Positions 1-6,149 of a DNA stretch of 64,000 nt are shown here, piece after piece. Below the pieces are notes generated by a model. The model saw nothing but the letters and a program-made list of their open reading frames with translations. It did no database searches and was not told where the DNA came from. This DNA comes from Microbacterium sp. (lineage in GTDB: Bacteria > Actinomycetota > Actinomycetes > Actinomycetales > Microbacteriaceae), in NCBI GenBank assembly GCA_003248655.1, contig QFPM01000015.1:1-64000 (forward strand). The letters run 5' to 3'. The position numbers were made by a program, and so were the translations under genes. Within the stretch, counting starts at the first letter, position 1. Each line of letters opens with the position of its first letter.

Positions 1-217
1 GATGGTGAGCGTGAAGAACTTCCATCCTCCGGGAGACCTCGACCCCTACCCAGCCAGCGACGCGCTCAACCCACTACACCCTCGTTCGTGAAGAGCCGGG
101 AAAGATCCAGACGCGCACAGTGCGACTCTCCGTGGATATCATCAGCAACTGTGGTCACGTCCGCTGCCGGACGGCACACAGATCGGGCTGGAGCTGGCAC
201 CTCAGGAATACCTCCGG

Positions 218-763
218 ATGATGTCATCGCGCGGCAGTTGGATGGTCAGCAGTGACAGCATCATCCACACGTACGCGACATGGCGACACACGGCCGCGGT
301 AGTAGCCGGGATTCCGCACGACGAACTTGACGCATTCCTGCGGGCCAGCTGCACCGTCGGTGGATACATCGTCTTTCCTGTGGCGTTCGAACTGAAGCCG
401 ACCATCAATCAAGCCAGGGGGACCCGCGCTGCGATCTCCGACCGCTTCGATCTCACGTTGGAGTGCATTCGGCGCCACTACGCGCGCGAGGCCAGCCCAC
501 TGAGTGACGTCCTCGACGCGTACGCAGGGTTCTTCGCCGTCTTCGGCGACTTCCCCACTTACGTGTCGCACTTTCTTCTCGGCGACCTCGTTGACGCTCG
601 GGGGCGAGTGCGCACCTTCTTGCCTTTCGAGTCGTTCGGTGGCAGACCGCTCCCACGCAGCGTCGACGAGTACCGGCGATACCGAGATGCGAGCATCGAG
701 TTCGTCGAACAGCGCAATGCGCGCATCGCTCGTCTTGGCCAGCCCGAGGGTTCGAAGCGCTAG
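218..763 (+). CDS. DUF6994-like protein with a damaged 5' end
   Basis: Function unknown. The product resembles the actinobacterial DUF6994 family (recognised from memory, moderate confidence). The ATG at 218 gives 181 residues, but the reading frame stays open back to position 92, and that stretch encodes family-like sequence (GKDPDAHSATLRGYH then QLWSRPLPDG) with no usable start codon. A TGA at 89-91 closes the frame. Upstream residues that look like the true N-terminus (PSF) lie in another frame near 79-90, so loss of one or two bases there would explain the break. Either the gene is a recent pseudogene or translation starts at 218 and gives an N-truncated protein. It is the leftmost gene of the accessory island and no operon partner is intact. 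Confidence 0.5.
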   Translation: MMSSRGSWMVSSDSIIHTYATWRHTAAVVAGIPHDELDAFLRASCTVGGYIVFPVAFELKPTINQARGTRAAISDRFDLTLECIRRHYAREASPLSDVLDAYAGFFAVFGDFPTYVSHFLLGDLVDARGRVRTFLPFESFGGRPLPRSVDEYRRYRDASIEFVEQRNARIARLGQPEGSKR

Positions 764-807
764 GTATTGCGGATCCAGTCCCGGAACTGGCGCCACCGTC
801 GCGCGGA

Positions 808-1065
808 GGCGCACCCGCGGGCATCGGATTCGCGGAGGTACGAAAGAATCCCGGTCGGGCCGCAGCCAGTGATGCGTGGCGGGAGATCTCTAACGCACCG
901 GACTATCGCGACGAGCATCTGCGACTGGGGCTACGGCGCACCCTCCTGAAATCGGGTGACGCCGTCCTGTTCGTGGACGATTGGGCGGACACCGGCGCTC
1001 AAGCGAGCGCGTGCCGATCGCTCGTTGAGATGAGCGGCGCCAGATGGTGTGGCGGCGCGAATCTC
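808..1065 (+). pseudogene. phosphoribosyltransferase remnant
   Basis: Reading frame 1 over this stretch encodes the C-terminal half of a purine-type phosphoribosyltransferase: GIGFAEVRKNPGR, then a spacer, then LRLGLRRTLLKSGD and the PRPP-binding loop VLFVDDWADTGAQA, followed by CRSLVEMSGARW. The order and spacing match the family. The N-terminal part is missing, no start codon or ribosome site precedes the fragment, and recognisable similarity stops abruptly after about 1,065 although the frame continues to 1,254. This is a decayed gene fragment, probably left by an insertion or deletion at the island edge. Confidence 0.55.
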
Positions 1066-1169
1066 GCGAATATTCCGCACAATCAGGGATATCTCGGGCT
1101 CGTGAGCTCCACACTCTACGCACTCCACACACTCGCAGCGTGGACAGGATCCGTGTCCTACACATGCTC

Positions 1170-1190
1170 GGGGTCACCTGGGGGTCACCT
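1170..1190. repeat. tandem GGGGTCACCT pair
   Basis: Two copies of GGGGTCACCT lie 11 bases apart in the gap between the phosphoribosyltransferase remnant and the PIN toxin. They resemble the GGGGACCCCT pair at 9,263. The role is unknown; a recombinase or regulator site is possible. Confidence 0.4.
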
Positions 1191-1234
1191 AGATCGCGAC
1201 CATCGAGGCGCCGCCGCTGGGTGGGTCACAGGGG

Positions 1235-1786
1235 TCAGTACAGCCTCGCCCTGACCGCGTCGGCGAACTTCGGGACGCCCGCGCGGGTCAATGCAAGCAG
1301 GTAGTCGTCCATCGTCATCGCGGGTGAGTCATACGCGTCGACGAGCTCGACGATGGCTCGCAGGGTGGGAGCGTGGTGAAGGTCGAGTTGATCGAGGAGG
1401 AAGTCGTCGGGGTGGACGACCTCGACGTCGAACGGCTCAACGGACTCGAACGGGAAGTCCTTGAGGTTGAACGTGACCAGCACCTCCGCTCCCCCGCGCA
1501 CCGCCGCGGCGAGCACATGCCGGTCCTTCGGATCGCACGTCATCGTCGCTATCAGCGAGACATGGCCGTCAACCATCGCATCGGGGAAGAAGGTCGTCAT
1601 CGTAGAGATCCGCTTGCCGACGAGACGTTCATCTTCGCCAGCGGTGACGAGGTTCCGCCGCAACTCTTCGATGATGTCCGCCGACCACAGCGGGCGATAG
1701 AGCCCGCGGTCAGCGAGCTCGAGGATCAGGTCGTTCAGCAGCGCGCCGTAGAGGACGTTGGTGTCAAACAGTGCCGGGAAGCTCAC
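1235..1786 (-). CDS. PIN-domain toxin (VapC-like ribonuclease)
   Basis: Probable toxin of a type II toxin-antitoxin pair; PIN proteins are Mg-dependent endoribonucleases. The 183-residue protein opens with the typical strand and first acidic residue (LFDTNVL, Asp8). It has acidic residues at 40-41 (IIEELRR), an Asp pair in CDPKDRHVLAAA (85-88), and the late motif VTFNLKDFP near 105. The ATG overlaps the stop of the upstream antitoxin gene by four bases (ATGA), so the two are translationally coupled. It is longer than a minimal VapC (about 130 aa) and resembles the larger PIN proteins paired with excisionase-type antitoxins. It is in cassette W, left of the first tRNA repeat. Confidence 0.82.
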   Translation of the reverse strand: MSFPALFDTNVLYGALLNDLILELADRGLYRPLWSADIIEELRRNLVTAGEDERLVGKRISTMTTFFPDAMVDGHVSLIATMTCDPKDRHVLAAAVRGGAEVLVTFNLKDFPFESVEPFDVEVVHPDDFLLDQLDLHHAPTLRAIVELVDAYDSPAMTMDDYLLALTRAGVPKFADAVRARLY

Positions 1787-2310
1787 TCGTCGTCGAGCTC
1801 CGCCAACCGCTTGACCTGGGCCGGGTCCCCGACGTGCACCTTCGCGTCCAAACCTACGCGCGCGAGATCGCGCAACGCCGCTCGCCGGTCAGCACGGAAC
1901 GACGATTGGTAGGCGAGGAGGTCCTCCAGCCTCACCCGACGGTGACGACCCGGTTTGTCGAATGGGATCGCGCCCGACTCCAACAGACGCACCAACGTGG
2001 GACGACTCACCGAGAGGAAGTCCGCCGCCTGCTGGGTGGTCATCGTCATCCCTTGGGGAACGATTGTGATGCCCTCCCCCGCGGCCAGAGCATTGGTCAC
2101 CTGCTCCAGAATCCGGAAGATCTCATCAGGAATCGGACGCTCTGCGCCCGAGGGGTCCACCAACGCCGCCCTACTCGAACTCCGAGCCAAATACGCCTCA
2201 AGCTCCCGTATCAGCTCCGCGAAATCGAGCAACTCCGCGCGAGCTCCCTCTTCAGGAAGGTACGTCCGCGCTTTCCGCGCACCACGAGGAACATCCGTCG
2301 GCGTACTCAT
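1783..2310 (-). CDS. antitoxin with excisionase-type HTH
   Basis: Likely antitoxin and autorepressor for the PIN toxin that follows it. The 175-residue protein has a charged, probably helical N-terminal half (1-80) and a MerR/excisionase-type winged helix at about 91-135: TTQQAADFLSVSRPTLVRLL, then IPFDKPGRHRRVRLEDLLAY. The C-terminal 40 residues are charged and could carry the toxin-binding segment. The gene comes first in a two-gene operon with a four-base overlap, the usual antitoxin-toxin order. An alternative reading as a mobile-element excisionase is less likely, because no integrase is adjacent and excisionases are normally shorter. Confidence 0.78.
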   Translation of the reverse strand: MSTPTDVPRGARKARTYLPEEGARAELLDFAELIRELEAYLARSSSRAALVDPSGAERPIPDEIFRILEQVTNALAAGEGITIVPQGMTMTTQQAADFLSVSRPTLVRLLESGAIPFDKPGRHRRVRLEDLLAYQSSFRADRRAALRDLARVGLDAKVHVGDPAQVKRLAELDDE

Positions 2311-2620
2311 ACACCCACCCTACTCAAGAACGAAAAAAACGAAAGACCTCCGCGCCGTGACAGACAAGAAGTCGATGCGCACACAGGATCCGTCGTATAC
2401 GGGCATTGCACGGATAGGGCGGCCTGCGGACTGCTGAGCGCGCTGCGCTCGACATCACGTCGCGAAGCACGCCGCTCGTGACGTGTCGGCCAGCCGGCTT
2501 TGCGGGATGCTGAGATGGACAGCACGCTATGAGGACAGTGAACCACAAAATGCGGGGCTGATGAGGCCATCCATGCCGCGAGAGGGCGGCGAGGAAATGG
2601 CTCTTGACCAGGAAGAAAAA
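2311..2620. other. non-coding stretch upstream of the antitoxin
   Basis: About 310 bases with no convincing gene. The left part must hold the promoter of the toxin-antitoxin operon. The right part is the end of cassette W, running into the tRNA-derived repeat at 2,621. The open frames crossing it have no family resemblance and no ribosome site. Confidence 0.5.
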
Positions 2621-2643
2621 TGGCGGAGACGGAGGGATTTGAA
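2621..2643. repeat. tRNA-Ser 3'-end repeat (att-like site A)
   Basis: TGGCGGAGACGGAGGGATTT followed by GAA equals the 3' end (CCA, acceptor stem, T-loop side) of the intact tRNA-Ser(GCT) at 21,038-21,060, read on the + strand. It is preceded by TTGACCAGG, as at the other copies. It is interpreted as an attachment site left by site-specific integration at the tRNA 3' end. Confidence 0.75.
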
Positions 2644-2766
2644 ATCGCGCCGATGGCAATCGAACCCAACTCAAACCGCATGGTTCTGCGGGTTCTGATG
2701 TCGCGGATGCACGGCTCGATCAGATCGATTGGTCTCGATTCGTGGCAGATTCGTGGCACGAATCGC
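2641..2766. repeat. left-end repeat of cassette Y
   Basis: About 125 bases clearly similar to 12,584-12,707, beginning with GAAATCGCGCCGATG and ending with two CGTGGCA-type motifs (CGTGGCAGA at 2,741 and CGTGGCACG at 2,752) inside a GATTCGTGG...CGAATC frame. Such repeated motifs next to an att core look like arm-type binding sites of a tyrosine recombinase. Confidence 0.65.
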
Positions 2767-2856
2767 CGCGCCTGGCGCACTTGCAGCCGCGTCGAGAATC
2801 GCGCAGCCCCAAGCCCGGTATCGGACAGGTCGCTGTCATCTCTAGAATCGACATTC

Positions 2857-4545
2857 CTAGAGCAGGTAGCTGTACTTGCGGCTCGCAGTCTTGACGGCGT
2901 CGAGCGCAGCCTGGTCGCCAATATATGCCTTTTCGATGAGCGTTCGGAGTTGTGCGGCCTCGGCATCGTCAATGAACGGAACGATCTTCGTTCCGACGTC
3001 CACCACCAGCTTGCGGTCCTCAGCATTCAGAACGGATTCGCGCGCCGTTGTAGGCACCTCGATTCGGCCCTGGTCAAGCGTGCGCTCGACGCGCGACGCG
3101 ATCTTCGCCAAGTCGCGCTTGTCGACCACCTGGCCGTACGAGACGGCATCTGACAACAAGGTGTTACCGAGACTGTCTTCTGCTGCGACGTGCAGGATGC
3201 CATCGACGTCGTAGCTGTAGGTGAGGTCCACCGAGATCTCGCCCAGCGGCTGCGGTTCCGGCAGGTCAATCTCCCACGACTTGATGATGACGTTGTCCTC
3301 GTCGTCAAGCGGCTTCTCCGGGTCGCCCTCCACTACCTGCACATTTAGCTTCTCCTGGAACGGGACCACTGGCATAAAGCTGTCGGTGACGCGTGCCGGC
3401 AACTTGTGGTTGCGAGGGATCAGTTCCGAGAACTTCAAGCCTGACTCGGGATCAAGAACGATCGTTCCGAGGGCGTGTTCGGTCGACACGAAGAAGTCAC
3501 GGTCGTCGAGATCGCCCGACAGAATGGCGGACGCCACCGCTGCGCCCTCCGCGACAGCCGTCATCGGGTCGATGCCGGTAGCCGGCCCTCGCCCCATGAT
3601 CTCCGATACGAACTGACGGATCGCAGGGACCTTGCACGTGCCGCCCACAAGCACCACAGCGTCGATGTCGCTCGGCTGAGCGCCGAGATCTCGAAGGCAC
3701 TGCATGATCGGCTCGCGAACCCGTTCGATCTGAGGCTTGACCGCTTGCTCAAACATCGACCGCGTGACCTGCCGATACTCACCGCCCGGCAGCGGAACGC
3801 TAACTTGTTCCGCGTCAGAAAGCTGGATCTTGGCCTTCTCGATGTCGAGCCGCAACCCGTTCCGATCGCTCTGACTCCACCCCGATGAGTCGGAAACTGT
3901 GTCCAGCACGAGGCGCGACAGCGCTGTGTCGAAGTCAAGTCCTCCGAGCTGCTGGATTCCTTTGGATGACTGCTCCATGAACACACCGTCGATGTTCCGG
4001 AGGATGGTCACGTCGAGCGTGCCACCACCCCAATCCACAACCATGAGGGTCTCTTCGTGCGCCGACCGCATGCTATACGCCATTGCCGCAGCTGTGGGCT
4101 CGTTGATGAGCGCCTGGACCTGGACTCCAGCCATTCCGGCGGCGAGCTTGGTCCGGTGGCGCGCAATGCCGCGACTGTTGGCGGGGATTGTCACGACGGC
4201 CTGATCGAATGAGACGCCCTGGTTGGAGCTGGCTCTCTTCAGATGCCCGAAGATGAGGGTCGCGATCTCCTCGACGACGTACTCGATACCGTCGACGTCA
4301 GCGCGCTCCTCAGCGCGGAGCAGCCGCTTGACGGCCGCGAGACTGCCCGGACGCCGCTTGGCGGCCCACCCAAAGATGGGCTCGTCGTCGTTCCCGCGTC
4401 CGAACACTGTCGGCAACACGCGGTCGAATCCGAGCCCTGCCCAATCCGCGGGCGGCTCGTCGATGGAGAGCACCGACAGCGAGTTCGCTGCGTACTGGGC
4501 GACAACGGAGTTGGTCGTTCCGAAGTCGATGCCGATACCTGCCAC
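2857..4545 (-). CDS. Hsp70-family (DnaK-like) protein
   Basis: ATP-driven chaperone-like protein of 562 residues. The actin-like ATPase domain is complete: phosphate loop GIDFGTTNS (4-12), INEPTAAAMAY (147-157), second phosphate loop DWGGGTLDVTI (171-181) and adenosine motif VVLVGGTCKVPAIRQF. A beta substrate-binding domain follows (DVDGILHVAAED), then a short helical tail; the protein is about 70 residues shorter than housekeeping DnaK and lacks a full lid and an EEVD-type end. GTG is the start, sharing one base with the stop of the GrpE-like gene. It is last in the operon. It is a specialised Hsp70 rather than the cell's DnaK, because its partners are divergent and it lies in a mobile cassette. 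Confidence 0.85.
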   Translation of the reverse strand: MAGIGIDFGTTNSVVAQYAANSLSVLSIDEPPADWAGLGFDRVLPTVFGRGNDDEPIFGWAAKRRPGSLAAVKRLLRAEERADVDGIEYVVEEIATLIFGHLKRASSNQGVSFDQAVVTIPANSRGIARHRTKLAAGMAGVQVQALINEPTAAAMAYSMRSAHEETLMVVDWGGGTLDVTILRNIDGVFMEQSSKGIQQLGGLDFDTALSRLVLDTVSDSSGWSQSDRNGLRLDIEKAKIQLSDAEQVSVPLPGGEYRQVTRSMFEQAVKPQIERVREPIMQCLRDLGAQPSDIDAVVLVGGTCKVPAIRQFVSEIMGRGPATGIDPMTAVAEGAAVASAILSGDLDDRDFFVSTEHALGTIVLDPESGLKFSELIPRNHKLPARVTDSFMPVVPFQEKLNVQVVEGDPEKPLDDEDNVIIKSWEIDLPEPQPLGEISVDLTYSYDVDGILHVAAEDSLGNTLLSDAVSYGQVVDKRDLAKIASRVERTLDQGRIEVPTTARESVLNAEDRKLVVDVGTKIVPFIDDAEAAQLRTLIEKAYIGDQAALDAVKTASRKYSYLL

Positions 4546-5123
4546 TAGGAGTCCCCCTTGATGCCTTCAGATTCCTTATCCGAATAGCGCTCATCGTCAG
4601 CCTGCTCTTCTGATGGAAGCTCGCTTCCATCAGCGTCGACGCCGCCTGGCGCCGGCCCCGCTTCTGCAGACTCCGGCTGCTGAGTGTCTTCCCTGATCGG
4701 CTGCGGAGTCTCCCGCGTCAGCCTGAGCCGTCCTTGGCGTACGAGTCGGCCGGTGACGCCGTCAACGTACGCAGGGATCTCCACCTCTGCTGCGTGCCCG
4801 ATGGCGTCTGTCTCCCAAGCTCCCTGGACGCTGGGATCCTCGACCCGCTTGATACCAGCCTGTCCCAGCCACTGGTCGATGAGAGCGGCAAGGTCCTCGG
4901 CGCTCGCACCCCGCCGTAGCGCAACATCGAACTCTGCGAGCTGCGCCACATGTTGGAGCCGCGAAGACGCAGAGGCAATGACCTGCTTGCGAAGTCCCTC
5001 ATATGCGTCAGCCGACAGCGTCGTACCGGGATCGCGCACGATCAGCGCCGTGTGAATCCGGTCGATCTGCCGCTCCATTGTGGTCAGAAGCTGCTCGGTC
5101 TCTCGCGAGCGCTTTCCGATCAT
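4545..5123 (-). CDS. GrpE-like nucleotide exchange factor
   Basis: This 192-residue protein probably releases ADP from the Hsp70 encoded directly downstream. Residues 1-70 form a charged helical segment like the GrpE long helix. Residues about 85-140 resemble the GrpE beta domain (GQAGIKRVED, then AAEVEIPAYVDGVTGRLVRQ). The last 50 residues are acidic, Gly/Pro/Glu rich and probably disordered. Its TAG overlaps the Hsp70 GTG by one base, so synthesis is coupled. The assignment rests on overall shape, a few motif positions and the neighbouring hsp70, not on strong identity. Confidence 0.62.
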   Translation of the reverse strand: MIGKRSRETEQLLTTMERQIDRIHTALIVRDPGTTLSADAYEGLRKQVIASASSRLQHVAQLAEFDVALRRGASAEDLAALIDQWLGQAGIKRVEDPSVQGAWETDAIGHAAEVEIPAYVDGVTGRLVRQGRLRLTRETPQPIREDTQQPESAEAGPAPGGVDADGSELPSEEQADDERYSDKESEGIKGDS

Positions 5124-5204
5124 CGAGATCCCCTCTCTGTGGGCTGGTTGGACTGGGGTGCGACGGAGACCACCTGAGCGGGGACTCTGCGTGTGAGCCC
5201 GCGA

Positions 5205-6149
5205 CTAGGTCACGCAGGCGAGCCGCAACGGCGCCGCGAACTCGGGGTCACCTGGCTCGGAAGGCACGACGACCCGCTTGACGACGCCTTTCTCGAGACG
5301 GCCGACGGACTGGACTCGGGTGATTGTGGCTTCGACGGCATCCTCCGATGAGTACATGCCGATCTCGATCTCAGCCCCTTCGCACGACTCGGTGGGCGTG
5401 GTGTCCCAGATCCAGCATGAGTCCTCGCACACGTCGTAGGCCCGCTCGTCGGTTGCGAACTGCGCGTCGAACGCCATCGCGGCGGGGTCATCTGGCTCCG
5501 GCGTCACTGTAACCGGCGAGCTGGAAGGCACGACTTCAGCATTGGGCTCAGATGAGTTCGCCGTTGCGATGCCGATTGCGATCGCGATGATGGCGGCGAT
5601 CCCGATCAACGCCGCGGTCATCACCCCAAGCGCCCTGCGCCGATGACTGGGCCGCTCGCGGCTCTCGGCTGCCGCAGACGCAACCGCACCCGCACCCGAG
5701 GCGTGCGGCGTCGAGCCCGCGGAGTCGCCATATCCCGTATCGCCTGGGAAGTAGTGCAGTGCCGGCAGCGGGGTGTCCCTGCACTCCGCTGCGACCTCGC
5801 CCGCGATTTCGACGAGCACCGCAGTGTGCAGAGCGTCGAGGTCGGTCGAGTCCGATGGGGGGGTGCGCCGTCGGTAGAGCGTGGCAGGCGGATTGAGGAT
5901 CCCCTCCCCCGCGGGCAGTTGATACACACTCGTGTCGGCGGGCATCCGGAAGTCATCGATGCTCGTCGCCGGATCCTGGATTCGCTGCTCAACGGCATGA
6001 AGTGCCCAGTTGAGATCTTCGAGGTCGTAGGGCGCGTCGGATTGGCGTCGGAGTCTGCGCGTTGCTCGCGCGAACGCCCGCGCGGCGTCGTTCTTGGATG
6101 CGCCGTATGGCACACCGAGGATGAGGTAGGGGCTCCTGCGGTTACCCAT
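5205..6149 (-). CDS. membrane-anchored J-domain-like protein
   Basis: The N-terminus (8-60) reads like helices I-III of a J domain (PYLILGVPYGASKNDAARAF, then LNWALHAVE), but the HPD tripeptide that stimulates Hsp70 ATPase is absent at the expected place (QSDAPYDLEDL). One strong membrane helix lies at about 173-197 (Ile/Ala rich, preceded by RRR). The roughly 115-residue C-terminal part has several Cys residues (CEDSC, SCEG, final ACVT) and would lie outside the cell if the J-like part is cytoplasmic. The ATG shares its A with the stop of the preceding 844-codon gene, and 81 bases separate it from the GrpE-like gene. It probably tethers or recruits the Hsp70 at the membrane; this is inference. 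Confidence 0.6.
   Translation of the reverse strand: MGNRRSPYLILGVPYGASKNDAARAFARATRRLRRQSDAPYDLEDLNWALHAVEQRIQDPATSIDDFRMPADTSVYQLPAGEGILNPPATLYRRRTPPSDSTDLDALHTAVLVEIAGEVAAECRDTPLPALHYFPGDTGYGDSAGSTPHASGAGAVASAAAESRERPSHRRRALGVMTAALIGIAAIIAIAIGIATANSSEPNAEVVPSSSPVTVTPEPDDPAAMAFDAQFATDERAYDVCEDSCWIWDTTPTESCEGAEIEIGMYSSEDAVEATITRVQSVGRLEKGVVKRVVVPSEPGDPEFAAPLRLACVT

Noticed and set aside
1783..2310. Excisionase of a mobile element
   Set aside because: The HTH is excisionase-like, but the gene overlaps a PIN toxin and no integrase is nearby, so antitoxin fits better.
2857..5123. Housekeeping dnaK-grpE operon
   Set aside because: The Hsp70 is short and divergent, the partners are atypical and the operon lies in a mobile cassette; the housekeeping copy should be elsewhere.
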